Assembly: GCA_037176725.1 (NCBI GenBank)
Contig: JAZBRS010000029.1
Span: forward strand, 123,475,001 to 123,539,000
Direction of reading: 5' to 3'
DNA from: Posidonia oceanica
Taxonomy: Eukaryota; Streptophyta; Magnoliopsida; Alismatales; Posidoniaceae
Length of the DNA: 64,000 nucleotides
Shown here: positions 31,726-44,366 of the stretch, in pieces
Numbering within the stretch: position 1 is the stretch's first letter
Layout: each line of letters begins with the position of its first letter
Notes under the pieces: model-generated
What the model was told of the DNA's origin: nothing
Seen by the model: only the letters and a program-made list of their open reading frames with translations
Database searches by the model: none
Position numbers and translations under genes: made by a program

Positions 31726-34700
31726 TCATTGGTAGTACTTCTTGAGGTAGCAAGAATTGACCGGTCCTGATTGCTTGACCTAGTCCATGTCCTCAAGGAT
31801 CACCACACCTCTGGAGAAGATTTGCTTGACAATGAAAGGGCCACGCCAATTGGGCCTGAATTTGCCACGAGTGTCGGGCAGATGGATGGCCTGTAAGACT
31901 AGATCACCAGGTGCAAGATGTCGGGGTCTGACCTTCTTCTGATAAGCTCTAGCCATGCGCCTCTGATAGCATTGGGCATGATGCATGGCTTGCAATCTAT
32001 GTTCATCGATCAGATTCAGCTGGATGCAGCGATCTTCAATCCATTCTACCTCCTCCAGCTCAGCTTCTCATAGGATCTGGAGTGATGGAATCTCTATCAC
32101 AATGGGTAAAACGGCCTCCATGCCGTATACAAGTGTATATGGAGTTGCCCCTGTTGATGTTCGGACTGACGTTCTGTACGCCCAAAGCACATAAGGAAGC
32201 TTGTCGTGCCAGTCCTTATGAGTCTCAGCCATTTTCTTCAGGATCTTCACAAGGTTCTTGTGGGCTGACTCAACTGCGCCATTCATCTGCGGCCGATAAG
32301 GTGAGGATCTATGATGCTTGATCTTGAAACTCTAAAGATAGTCCTCCATCCTCTGGGCTATGAAGTTCTTGCCATTATCAGATATGATGGCGTGCGGGAC
32401 CCCGTACTGGGCAATGATGTTGTTCCTGATGAACTTTTCCGTTGCCGCGGCTGTGACATTCTTGTAAGAGGTCGCCTCCACCCACTTGGTGAAGTAATCA
32501 ATCGCTACCAAGATAAAGCGATGACCATTGGAGGCTGCAGGATGAATGGCCCCGATGACGTCAATTCCCCATGTAGAGAAGGGCCATGGTGACGACATGT
32601 TGTGCAATTGCTGTGAGAGAGCATGAATGAAGTTCCCATGGATCTGACAATTGTGGCATCTGCACACAAACTGGTAGCAATCTGCCTCCATGGTTGACCA
32701 GAAATAGCCTTGAAGCATGATCTTCTTGGCTAGCAACACATCGCTCATATGAGGGCCGCATGTCCCTGCATGAACTTGGAGCATCAGTGTGTCGGCTTCT
32801 ATCTTATCTACACAGCGAAGGAGCATATGATTGTAGGATCTCCTGTAAAGGTGTTCTGCTCCTAGCACAAATCTTGACGCCAAACACGCCAAAGTCTTCT
32901 TGTCAGCTGCCGAAGCATCGGGCGGAAATTGGCCAGATTCTAGAAAAGTTTGGATGTCATGGTACCACGGGAGATGATCTGAGGGGTCTGCCACTTCAAT
33001 GCTCATGCAATATGCAGGCAGCTCTACACGTGTCACTGACACATCTACTGCATGGTCCTCTGATAAGGTAAGCCAAGATGCTAAAGTTGCCAACGCATCT
33101 GCATAGGCATTCTTGGTTCTACTCATGAAGGAGAAACGGATCTCCTCAAACTCTTCAATGACCTTCAAAAGGTACTCATGATACGGCACAAGCTTGGGGT
33201 CCATGGTCTTCCATTCTCCATTGACCTGGGAAATGATGAGCATCACGTCCCCAAATACTCTCAATTGTCGCACACCGTGCTGAAGTGCGACTTGGAGTCC
33301 CAGGATGCATGCTTCGCACTCAGCTTCATTGTTGGTGCACTTGAAGGTCAACTTTCTCGAAAAAGGGATCCATTGACCTTGCGGTGATGCGAGAACTGCA
33401 CCAATGCCTTTGCCCCTCTTATTGACAACTCCGTCAAAATACAAATACCAATGCTGCCCACCCTCAGGGCCCTTTGGCTCTGAGTCCTCCATGGCAAAAA
33501 GAATGTATTCATCAGGGAACTGCGTTTGGAGAGGCTGATACTCAGGTAGGGGTAAGTCAGCGAAGTGGTCTGCCATCGCTTGCCCCTTCATCGACTTCTG
33601 TGTGACAAAAGTGATGTCGTACTGGGACAACAACACCTGCCACTCGACACATCTACCTACTAATGCTAGCTTTTGGAAGAGAAACTTCATCGGATCATGC
33701 CGGCATAGAAGTAGGATGGGGTACGCCATCATGTAGTGCCTCAATCTCTGTGTGGCCCAGACAAGGGATAGGCAAACCTTCTCAATTGTGCTGTACTTGG
33801 CCTCGCAGTCATTGAATTTCTTACTGAGATAGTAGATGGCCTGCTCCTTACGACCTGACTCGTCGTGTTGGCCCAAGACTGCACCCATCGAATGCTGAGT
33901 GGTGGAGAGATAGAGAAGTCGAGGTCTCCCCGGCGTGGGAGGTACCAAAACAGGAGGCTTGACCAAGAGCTGCTTAATCTTGTCAAATGCAGCCTGGCAT
34001 TCGACATTCCAACTGATTTGTGCATTCTTTCGTAGAAGCTTGAAGATTGGCTCGCAAATGGGCGTGAGCTGCGCAATGAATCGACTAATATACTGCAGGC
34101 AGCCCAACAGTCCTCTAACTTCTTTCTCAGTTGCAGGGGGAGGCATGTCAATGATTGCTCTGGCCTTGGTGGGGTTCACCTCAATCCCCCTCTGGCTGAT
34201 GATGTAGCCCAAAAGCTTCCCCGAAGAAACTCCGAACACACATTTGTTGGGGTCGAGGCGAAGCTTGTAACGCCTAAGGCAGTCAAAGAGCTTTCTCAGA
34301 TAGGGTAGGTGATCCTCGGATTCCTTGCACTTTGTGATCATGTCGTCTACATAAACCTCGACCACCTGGTGCATGAGGTCATGGAACAATGCAGTCATGG
34401 CTCGCTGATATGCCACCCTTGCATTCTTGAGTCCGAAAGGCATCACTCGATAGCAGAAGACTCTCCATGGGGTGATGAAGGATGTCTTTTCCATGTCCTC
34501 CTCTGCCATTCTAATCTGGTTGTAGCCCGAGAAACCATCCATGAATGAAAGCATCTTGTGTCCCGTGGTATTGTCAACTAGGACATCAATGTGTGGTAGG
34601 GGGAAATCATTCTTGGGACTTGCCTTGTTCAGGTCCCTGTAATCGATGCACATGCAGATCTGACCATCCTTCTTGGGTACCGGCACGACATTTGCAAGCC

Positions 34701-35045
34701 ACTATGGGTACAGGACGACCTTGAGGAAATTGACATTGTGTTGCTTCACAATTTCCTCCTTCAACATCAACAGCCATTGTAGACGCCATCTTCTATGCTT
34801 CTGCTTGACGTGCTTTGCATCTGGATTAAGTGGCAAATTATGCACCACTATCTCAACATTGAGGCCAACCATGTCGTCGTAACTCCAAGCAAATACGTCT
34901 GCATATTCCATGAGGAATGTAATGAATTCTGCTCTAGCCTGGGGTGTCAACCTGGCACTGATGCAGACCTCCTTGACATCTTCGGGTGTGCCGATGTTGA
35001 TAACCTCCGCCTCCTCTTCAACATGGAGGTTTGGCCCTTTCGGGG
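31726..35045 (-). pseudogene. pol: pol of C: RT, RNase H, archaeal-type RNase H, integrase
   Basis: One frame on the minus strand with a 784-codon open part (32332-34686). In that part: RT motif CIDYRDLNKASPKNDFPLPH (13-32) and YVDD (112-115); RNase H (about 250-375); second RNase H with carboxylates at D418 (YFDG), E456, D480 and D530; integrase zinc region (H639 area to C680); D709 (GIDVIG) and D770 (SDNG). After a TAG at 32332 the frame continues through the catalytic Glu (NGAVES, near 32280) to the C-terminal domain (31780-31995). Stops at 34702 (TAG before WLANV), 32332, about 32066 (TGA) and 31780 break it. Catalytic residues are intact, so this is the best preserved pol here. Confidence 0.92.
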
Positions 35046-37127
35046 TCATCGTCATAGGGCTGGAACTCAAGCGTCGCTTCTTCTTCTACGCCTACGTCTT
35101 CCTCTTGATCATCCTCCTCTTCATATGCGATAAGTTCCGAGAGGATCTCCTTCTCAAAAATCGGATCAGTGACATCGAAAGAGAGGATGTGCTCAGTGCT
35201 CTGCCCCTGACGCTTCAAGATGGTCATGCTGACACAGGTGTTCTTGTAACGGCATTGCATGACCTCTTCCCCGGTAGCCTCTGGACCTGCTGATAGACCT
35301 GGTCTCTCTACTTCTGCTACCTCTAATGTGTTTTTGTGGTTTTCCAAATTTTCTGATTTTTTTGGGTTTTCTGATATGTACACAGGTGATGTAGGTATCT
35401 GGCGACTGTCCTTCTCCTGACTGATCTAACTGCTACTGTCTGGGCCACTGCCCAAACCTAAATTGGCGTTTTTTTTCGTCCGCATAATGCCTGAGGTGGG
35501 GTTTGGGCTGAACATACCATCTAGACCTGCCTCCTGACTACAAAGTGATCAACTCGTCGGGTCCAGTGGATGCAACCTCTGACTCCTCCAAGACCATGAT
35601 AGCTAGGTGGTCCTATTGTTGGCTAGGACAATCAAGCTCACAATCTGTGAGCACCGCCTTTCCCTTCCTCAGCACGTGCTGCTCTACGGCATCCTCTGCC
35701 AATACGGTGAGCTGCTCTTGGAACAAAAGTTCCAAGTCACCAAGCTGGCTATCCAAATGGGTCTCTACCATGGCTCCCACATCCTCATCTAGAGCAAAAT
35801 CAAGGTAGTAGGCTCCAGCCGCCCCTGGGGCCACATGCTCAACCGCCTGGACCTCCCTACTGGTCCGATCTGTCTCTGCTACATACTCCTCATCTGAGTA
35901 GAAATCCTCGACGCAGACCCACTCCTCTATCGGTAGTGGGGATGTCTGGTGCAGTCCTGGCTGTGCAGAAGTCTGGCTCTGCTTGGGATCGAGAGTACCT
36001 GCACTAATGAAGTTGGTGAGATCCCGTGGAATGATCAGCTTTCAGTTCTTTGAGCGCGCGAACCCATCCTTGTGAGGCTGCCAGTCGTAGCCAAGTCCTT
36101 CATTGTCTCTCCTCTCCGCTGCAGCAACGGGCTCGGTGAATCCCTAGTCGTACCGCCTGAGTGGTGTCCCCATCTCATAACCCCAATAGCGACATAAGTT
36201 CTCGAACATCAAATAAGGGTTGGAACAAGCAGCCATGCCGACTCGCTCGAGAACTGGAATGAAATTAACCGGCTCAAACCGATTGACACGATAAAGAACA
36301 TCAGAGCGTTTAGGGTCGAACTGGACAGTCTGTAAAGAGACAGAAGAGACAGCCTCGACTTTCTCCTTATCGAAATTTTCCACCATAACGATGACAACAT
36401 CATCACCCCAATGGAACTTGATCCTGTGATGGAGAGTCGAGGGGAGCACTTGATGCTTGTGGAGCCAAGGGCGCCCAAGCAGGAGGTTAAAAGAAGGCTC
36501 AAGATCGACGACGTAGAACTCTACATCAAAATCAACAGGACCTATGGTGAGGGGGATGATTTGGATCCCCAGTGCATCATGGTGCGTGTTATAAAATGAG
36601 GTCATTCCCTTTGTAGCTGGTGTAATGTCCTCGGCTTTGAATCCAAGTCGGCTTGCTGTGCGCAAGGGGCATACATTGAGGCCTACTCCATTATCAACCA
36701 GCGTCAAGAGAATACGGAAAGTCTGGTACTGCACGATGATGAACAGGGGTTGGCTATGGTTTATCCCTGCTGACGGCAATTCATCACTTGTAAAAGAGAT
36801 GACTTGCGGAACCGCAATCATGCCCACCATGGTCTCGAGGGCAGTGGGCTCAATAGTCAGGGAGACGTGGGCAGCCTAGAAAACTCTAAGAAAGGCCTCC
36901 CTATGCTCTACAGATGTGTGAATGAGATCCCAGATGGAAATGTCAGCCTTCAATTTCTTCAACTGTGCAGTGATATCGGTAGAAGGCTGATCCCTCCTCG
37001 GAACAACAGGGGATGAGGTGGAGGGCTGAGCTAGGCTATCTACAATGAAGCTCCTAGTAGGCTGTCCCACAAGAGGTGAAGGAGATGGCTCTAGGTGACC
37101 AGGTCTGGATGTCAGAGCTACTGGCTA
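35046..37127 (-). pseudogene. pol: pol of C, N-terminal part: retropepsin, G-patch-like segment, acidic linker
   Basis: The open part 36144-36830 has the protease active site TLVDNGVGLNVCPL and LLLGRPWLHKHQ. WGYEMGTPLRRYD is followed by a TAG at 36144, where B has CAG, then the remainder of a G-patch-like segment (EGLGYDW). The acidic linker (35613-35834; 35018-35383) leads to RT. An extra A near 35037, relative to B, causes a frameshift between linker and RT. The upstream stretch 36876-37127 has stops at 36876 and 37128. Confidence 0.8.
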
Positions 37128-39830
37128 CTACACCCTCCCAAACCGCATAATTTCTGCACACACTTGTGTGGCATAATCATATGGAACACGGTGGGTGTCC
37201 CTAGTCAGGCTGACAACCAGTGGGGTGTGAGCTACTAGCTCCAACGGGGCTACAGGCAGGCTGGCAGGAGAGGAAACTACCTGAGATGGGAAGTGAGCTA
37301 AGGGAGAAGGCCCTAACTGAGGTCGAGCCGACAGACGGATAGGTGGCTGGGCTTGGGATGATGTGGCAAATGGCGTAGTGGTGCACTCCGACTTTGCAGT
37401 CAATCTTATCATATGAATCGCCGACTCGGAGCTAGCGAGAGCCGATTGATACAAATGTGCAGGATATGGCTCAGAAATGTGGTGAATCAATGAGGAGGGA
37501 TCCACTACTGGTGTGGTAGGATCAGAAGGGAAGACACAATGAACTCCTGAGGGCCCGGTGCCTCCCGAGCTCGAGTGTGGAGGCAAGGGCTGGTTGACTA
37601 TGTTGGGGTGCTGAGGTGCGGGACCAGGTGCAAGTGATGGCACAGGAGTGAAGGCTGCATCCTGAGTGTCAATAATGATGACCCGGTGGTTAATCAAATC
37701 ATGGATCGCATCCTGCAATGTAAAGCAACTATCAGTTGAGTGCCCTGCGGCTCAATGGAACCTGCAAAAGAGGTTCATGTTATACCAACGCAGAAGAGGA
37801 CTCAATGGTGGGCGAACCTCCGGAAGCCTCAGGAGTGATGCGACCTTGAGAAAGACGGCGCTCAAAGGTTCAACCAATGGAGTATAGTTGCGCTGAGGGC
37901 GCTGAGGCCGTCCTTGCCCAGGGCGGCCTTACCAGATCGATGGAGTAGGATATACTGGTCGGGCAGTGGGAGTGATGTGTGGCGTGAGTGTCCTAGGTGT
38001 TGGAGCATATACCACCTGACTCGGACCAGGCTGGGCCACCATGTTGATTGGTGTGGCATGGGACTGAACATATGCAACAGAGGGCTTCGGAGGATCTCTC
38101 CTCCTAGGAACGTTGTTGCCATTGTTGTTGCTACTGCTGCCACCATTGTGTTTGGCCAATGCAGATAGTGCGGGAAAGCTACCGCTACGGAGTGAGCCTT
38201 CCACACGGGCGCCTGCCTGAATCAGAGATGAGAAAGTGGTGATAGGTTGGATGCTCAACAAGCCCCCCACATCTAGTTGCGCACCTCAAATGATAATCTC
38301 AATAGACTCCTCGTCGGAGGGCCTATCTCAAACCTGTGAGGCGAGGGTGTGCCAACGGCCGACATATGCCCCAAATGCCTCATGGGGTCTCTGCCTAGTG
38401 GAGACAAGATCCTCGCGCTTTGGGACTAAGTCGAGGTTAAAAGAGTACTGCTCTAGGAACGCCTGACTGAAGTCGTTCCAAGTCTGGATCGTGGCCATGT
38501 CAAGGGAAGTGAACCACTTGAGCGTGGGGCTAGTCAGACTCTTCTAGAAAAGTCAGATTAGGAGCCTATCGTCAGCCTGAAGTTGAGCAAGGTCTCCGCA
38601 GTACGCCCGGAGATGTGAGATTGGGCAACCCTTTCCATTATACTTTTCGAATTCTGGGACATGGAATTTTGCAGGAAGTACTGCCTCTAGGAAATAATAG
38701 AGGTCCCGAAACTAGTAAGGTTGGCGGTCTCCGCCCTGCGATGATCATTGCGCTCTCTCTAGATCCCCCACTCTAGCAAAGAGTGTATCTAAGGGCGCTA
38801 CCGATGGGAATTGCGCAGGTTGGGTAGGAGCCACATACGCTGAATATGCTACCCCCGAGGGGTCCTCTGGGTCTACCATCATGCCACCTGATGCCGTGGC
38901 ACCAGGGTCAGCATACCCATGCGATGGTGCTGAAGGAAATGGCATGCTAGATGAAGGCAAGACCTGTGGGGGCATAGAAAAGTGACATGCAGGGGTTTGT
39001 GCTGTGTAAGATGCAGAATGAGGGAACAACAGCTACTGCACTGGTATGGCACCAGGCAATGAAGTCTGTGTGTGTTGTGCTCCCGCCAACTCAAGGGGCT
39101 AACCACCAGATACCAGAGGTGGGTACTGTGCACTAAATGAAGTCTATGCTAAAGGCACGGATGTCGCCCCCATCACCGGTGTAGTGAGGAGTTGGGGTGA
39201 TAGCCGAGGTGGAGGTGCAGTGGGGTGTGCCTGGAACACAAAAAAGGGTTGCTGGATTTCAAGAGCAACTGGGAATACAGACAGGCAAACAGACAAAGCC
39301 ATACCCTGCAGTGCCTGGGCCATCTCCATCATATGTTGATATTGCTCATCAGGGGTCCCGTCAGTGGAAAGACTGAAGTGCAGGATCGGAGGGGAATCAG
39401 ATACCACAGGTGGCAGGGACACAAATTGTCTAAGAGGTAAGGATCCTACAGCAGAAGAGGACTCAGCAGAATGAGTACTAAAGATGTCAGAGCCTTGGGC
39501 AAGGGGAGCAGTGAACTAAAAACCTAGAGCACGAGTGGCGGTCATCGAAACAGCCTCAGTGACAGACTCCGGAACAGCAAAGGATGGTCGACGCCCCGAA
39601 ATGAGCGAGGAGAAGTTCCCAGGTGATTGAGGCCGGAAGCTCTGATGGAACGGAACAGCAGAAGTGACAGCAATAGAGAGAGGAATCGATAGTGAGGTCT
39701 CCTCCAAAGCAATAGAAAGCGAGGGCTCACCAACACGCTGAGCCATGGCTGATCGGGAACGGGTGAGGACAAGACTACAGCGAAGGCCAAGAGGGTGAGA
39801 CCTACGAGGAGCTATCGTTAGGAGCGACAA
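37128..39830 (-). pseudogene. gag: gag of C
   Basis: Starts at 39830 with a Pro/Ser-rich N-terminal part (39516-39830; 39144-39422; 38745-39029). Then comes the capsid domain (about 38270-38650; the word MATIWTW.DFSQAFLEQYSF begins near 38498). A Ser/Asn-rich linker follows (37929-38200), then a zinc knuckle C-x2-H-x4-H-x4-C near 37700-37770 interrupted by TGA, and a Ser/Pro-rich tail (37128-37718). All parts share one frame; they are separated only by stop codons, mostly TAG and TGA. Confidence 0.85.
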
Positions 39831-40815
39831 CTAACTCAAGGAAAGATGATCGAGAGGATGTCGCTAGGGGTATCAGAGAAGGGATAACACTCAAACCTTG
39901 ACTAAGGAACAACCCTCTAACCTGCGAACAAAACAAAAACAAATGTCAGACCTTGGATAAACAAATGCGAATGTTATTAGGGTGGTATGATGCATATGAA
40001 TGCTTTCTAACATGCTCTCTCTCACCAATCTAGATGTGTCCTAGTGAATGTTCTACTCCGGGTTCTCACAAAGGGATACAGGTCTCCGACTCAAAGATAG
40101 AATTCAAGTGCCCATTCTGAATCCTAGCAAAGGCTCAGGCAAAGAATGAGTGTTGCGTTGGGAGCTTCGACTCCTACAGTAGCAGCGAGCTCGTACACCG
40201 ACACGACCCCGGACAAGGGGAGACAGATCGGCAAAATATCCCATGCAAATAGTCATGGAACAAAAGACCGGGACTGCCATTCACAGACTGATGGGTGGAC
40301 ATAGAGGAGAAGATATGCATGCCCCTAGTATGACCATGTATGCAAGTATGCTTGATGTGTTTTACTTGATTCTTTATTAACCAAAGGGATGAATGTGAAT
40401 GTTTGGCTCTAGTTTTACCTAGGGTACATTCTTATTTGTCTTTTCATTTTCCATTTTTTTTATTTTTTGTTTGTTTTGATTGTTATGTTTTTTGTCGTTT
40501 TTGTATTTTATGTCTTTTTATTGTTTATTGTTTTATTTTTATTAAACCATGGGGAAAACAATCATGTCTCTAATCATTCCTAGGCTTAACTTGTAAAAGG
40601 GGAGAAAACACCTAATCATGGCATGCAAACATCAAACAAAATGTCAAAGGCATGTGCATGGCATGTGCTAGTGTTGTGGCATGGTTTGTGAAGATAGGCA
40701 TGGAAAGCATATAAAGATAGGCATGGCATAACAAGGCAATCAAGTAAGGCAAGCATAAGCAAGAAAACAAAGCAAACAAAAGCGGAAAAGCCAAAAGAAA
40801 GCCGGAATCTGGTTG
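39831..40815 (-). other. Untranslated leader of C
   Basis: Non-coding, about 1 kb, with a T-rich part (40440-40545) and short caagcaaag-like repeats near the primer site. Homologous leaders occur in A and B. Confidence 0.75.
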
Positions 40816-40833
40816 TCCCCAGCAGAGTCACCA
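40816..40833 (-). other. Primer-binding site of element C
   Basis: Minus strand TGGTGACTCTGCTGGGGA, three mismatches to the tRNA-Arg complement that A and B match with one mismatch. It is separated from the LTR by five bases (gtttc on the plus strand). Confidence 0.8.
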
Positions 40834-40838
40834 GTTTC

Positions 40839-43326
40839 TGTAACCATGCGATCGAACCGGCTCGATTGAACCAAATCACGGGTCACGGCTAAAAGAGATG
40901 TAAAAAATGGCGAATGCTGAAGAAAAGAAACAAAAAAACTTGGAGTCGCCACCTAATCTATTTGGAAAACCGGAAGACAAGGAAAATCGAAGAAAAACAT
41001 GTAAATTAAATAAAAAATGCAAAAAATATGACACAAGGTCATTGCGGTCCAGAGATCGGGCAATGACTCCTATTACCCATGGGGAAGGTGTTAGGCACCC
41101 CCATGCACTCGAAAGAATCGGTCTTTCTAGGCTTTTCCGCTCATTGCGGCTAAATGTTGGTAATGCTGCCATTTACTGTATGCCCGAGGGTGATATGCTG
41201 TGCCGAATGAAATATGCTAGATGCCTTTTGAAAATATGCTAAATATCTTTGAAATATGCCAAAATAAAAGTTAAATGCCTCCAAAGCACTGTAAACATGC
41301 AAACCATGCTGGATGACTAAAATCAAAGTAAATAGACACAAATCCAAAGTTGTAGAGCTGCAGAATCCAGATCAATCTACTGAAGGTGTTGGACGCTGGG
41401 AATTCCAGCGTCCATTGTAAGACACAATAAACTGCTGCGTCGAACACAAAAAATACAGATGCTCAAACAGGAGCAAAATAAACAATCTAAATTCTTGTCA
41501 AATAGACCCATAAAACAAATATGATGAGTAATAAGATCTAATACTCCCTGACATCAAATATTAAACCTCAAATATTGACAAAAGAATTCATTTAAAGAAC
41601 TGAAGGAAAAATGTGAATCTGACTGAGTTGTGGGACGCGACCATATCTTGTGTCCTATGTAGGACGCAACAAACGATAGCATCCTACACACAGACAGAGA
41701 TCCAAATTGAGAAAAACGATTTAACATTTAAGAGTATTTTACAGAGAAGGAACATGATAAGGATAAATTAAATCTATGCAGACAAGCATGAATAGAATAC
41801 ATAAAATAATCAAGATATGTGCGAAAATAGAAAACATGTAAAAACTGTTCAGAGAAGTAGGACGCAAGCCCTTACTGCGTCCTATGTAAGACGCAACAAG
41901 CAATAGCGTCCTACACATAAACAGAGATTTAAATTGAAAAAAAGTTATTTCTAAGGTAGAATTCAAAACATAAATGCATATTTCATGTTAAATGCTTTAC
42001 AGGAAAGAAGCATGATAAGAAATAGTTATGAAATCTTTGCAGAGGACATGAATCAAACATAAAGAATGATCAAAATAATTCCTAGGATAAATAAGATAAA
42101 AATAAATAAAATAAAAAAAATGTAAAACATTCAGTGGTATTGGACGCTACTACTGGCTGCGTCCTATGTAGGACGCACCAGATTTAGCTTCCTACGCACT
42201 GACAGTGATTCTCAAGGAATCATGCATGCAAATCAATTCAAATCAATGTATAAATCATCCACGAAGCAAGAACAGACATTCACAATCGTAACCATGTAAT
42301 CACCATGAAAAATGGATGAATAAAACATCCCCCCCACCTCCACTTGCCTCTCGCCGGAATCCATTGGGTTCTCCGGCCGTCGAAGGGCCGAGAAGCCATG
42401 GTGCTCGGCTAAGACTTATGGTGGAGGCTCGGGAAGGTCAAGAGGATATCAAGGATGCAAGCAACGGGGTGAATGGGTTTCGGCCAAGCTCAATGGCCGG
42501 TGGCCTAACGTGGCCGAAACCCATCACCGGAAAATGATGTTCTCAATAAGCAATGACATAAACTGAACAAAAATGATATAACATGCATTGAAGTAGGTGT
42601 ATGAACAAGGTTCTAAGCTACGGAGTGGAGCACACCTACCTGATTTGATGTTTGGTGTTGCTTCCTCGATGTCGGCGGTTTTTTCCTCAAGTTTGGACGG
42701 CAATGGTGGCGGCTGGATGGCTGGGTTGAGCTCAGGTGTGGTTTGGGCAAGCTTGGGGTGATTTGGGCAAGCTCAGGGTGGCCAGAGGTGAGGGAAAACC
42801 AGGTGGAATCGGTCTGGTTCGCTCTGAAAACTCCTCATAGTAATGGGTGCCGGCCCTTTGGAAAGAGGAGCCAAAATTGGTTTTATGTTGTTTGCATGGC
42901 TTGTAACGTATAAATTCGAAACGAGGGGTCTCAAGCATGGCTGGAATAAGGTTCTGGATGGAGGGCATAAGCGTATTTGCACTCTGGGAGGCGATTGGAA
43001 TCCAAAACCGTTCTCTATCAGTCCCAGTGTGTTGGACGCAGGAAAAGGTAGCGTCCAACACCCCAAAGTACAATTTTGGATATTTTTGGGTATTTTTGGT
43101 TTGGATTTTGGTTTGAAACTGGGTTTAGGCTTGGTTTAGGACAAGGCTTTGGTTTTGGGATGGGTTTAGGTTTAGGTTTAGGGTTTGGTTTTGGGATTGG
43201 TTTAGGTTTAGGGTTTGGTTTTGAGATTGGTTGTGGGATCGGTGAATAGGTAGGGGCCGCCATGACCTAGCATATTCCTAGGAGAAAAAACCACCGACGA
43301 AGGACTACCAAATCAAGATGTCTACA
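40839..43326 (-). repeat. 5' LTR of element C
   Basis: 2488 bp, TGTAACC to GATGTCTACA on the plus strand. Same internal landmarks as the 3' LTR: tggagtcgcca at 40941-40951, conserved box near 41085, twin hairpins, GC-rich block 42325-42530, G-rich minisatellite 43080-43240. The last twin hairpin is reduced to a single perfect hairpin (gtgttggacgc at 43028 with gcgtccaacac ending 43060). Confidence 0.93.
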
Positions 43327-43331
43327 GGTAC
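43327..43331. repeat. Target-site duplication of element C, right
   Basis: ggtac, matching 25697-25701. Confidence 0.93.
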
Positions 43332-43803
43332 ATTCTAATTTGTCATTTCATTTTTTCTTTAAACCGTAGGGGTAGATGTGAATGTATGGCTCTAGTTTTG
43401 CCTAGGGTACAATCTTATTTGTCCTTTCATTTTTTTTATTTATTTTTATTATACCATGGAGGAAAACAACCATGTCTCTAATTATCCCTAGGTTTAATTG
43501 CAAAAGGGGAAAAAAACACCCAAATATGGCATGAAAACATCAAACACACACTTCAAAAGGCATGCACATGGCATGTGCTAGTGTTGTGACGGGATTTGTG
43601 AAAAGGAAAACACTCAACACATCAAAAGCATGTATAGCATGGCATGGCATATGTGTAAGATAGGCATATAAATATGGCACAAAGCAAGATATCAAAGCAT
43701 GGATAACAAGGCAAGCAAGTAAAGCAAACACATGCAAGCAATCATGCAAACAGGAGAAAAACCACTAAGCGAAAAAGCGAAAACGAAAGCTAGAGTCTGG
43801 TTG
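43332..43803 (-). other. Leader of element B, primer-site-proximal part
   Basis: Continues the leader interrupted at 25701. It resembles 40430-40815 of C and contains a second gcctagggtac word near 43402, so a short stretch here is itself repeated. Non-coding. Confidence 0.7.
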
Positions 43804-43821
43804 TCCCTAGTGGAGTCGCCA
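43804..43821 (-). other. Primer-binding site of element B (tRNA-Arg)
   Basis: Minus strand TGGCGACTCCACTAGGGA, one mismatch to the complement of the tRNA-Arg (ACG) 3' end. Five bases from the LTR. Confidence 0.85.
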
Positions 43822-44366
43822 GTTTTTGTAACCATGTGATTGAACGGCTCGACGTGCCGATTCGCTCGTCATGGCAAAAAGAATGTAAAACAGGCGAAGG
43901 CTGAAGAAAAGAAAACAAAACTTGGAGTCGCCACCTAGTCCATTTGGAAAACCGGAAGACAAGGAAAATCAGGAAAAACATGTAAAATAAATAAAATGCA
44001 AAGGATATGACACAAGGTCATTACGGGCCAGAGATCGAGCAAGGACTCCTATTACGCATGAGGAAGGTGTTAGGCACCCCCATGCGCCCGAGAAAGTCGG
44101 TTTTTCTGGGCTATTCCGCTCATTTGTGGCTGATGTCGGCAATGATGCCATTTACTATGCGCCCGAGAGCGATAATACCATGCCATGCAAAACATGCTGT
44201 ATGCCTTTTGAAAACATGCTAAATATCTTTGAAGTATGCCAAAAGTGAAAGTTAAATGCCTCAAAATACTGTAGACATGCAAATCATACTGGACAATTAA
44301 AATCAAAGTAAACAGACCCAAAATCAGTGTTGTAAAACTTCAAAATAAGGTTTTGTTTGCTGGAGG

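Larger units (their letters stand above)
25702..43326 (-). mobile_element. Element C: complete 17.6-kb Tat-lineage retrotransposon
   Basis: Both LTRs are present (25702-28213 and 40839-43326), with the primer site (40816-40833), leader, gag, pol, 3' repeats, polypurine tract (28216-28226) and a perfect 5-bp duplication. Long stretches of the two LTRs are identical (for example 26602-26829 and 41739-41966), which points to a fairly recent insertion. Differences include point changes at the LTR tip and a 29-bp deletion in one twin-hairpin unit of the 5' LTR. Gag and pol are nearly in one frame but carry several stops and one frameshift, so the copy likely moved with help from others or decayed afterwards. 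Confidence 0.93.

Noticed and set aside
34309..34548. Plus-strand frames over the pol genes of B and C
   Set aside because: Shadows of the minus-strand RT/RNase H coding sequence, whose motifs are unambiguous.
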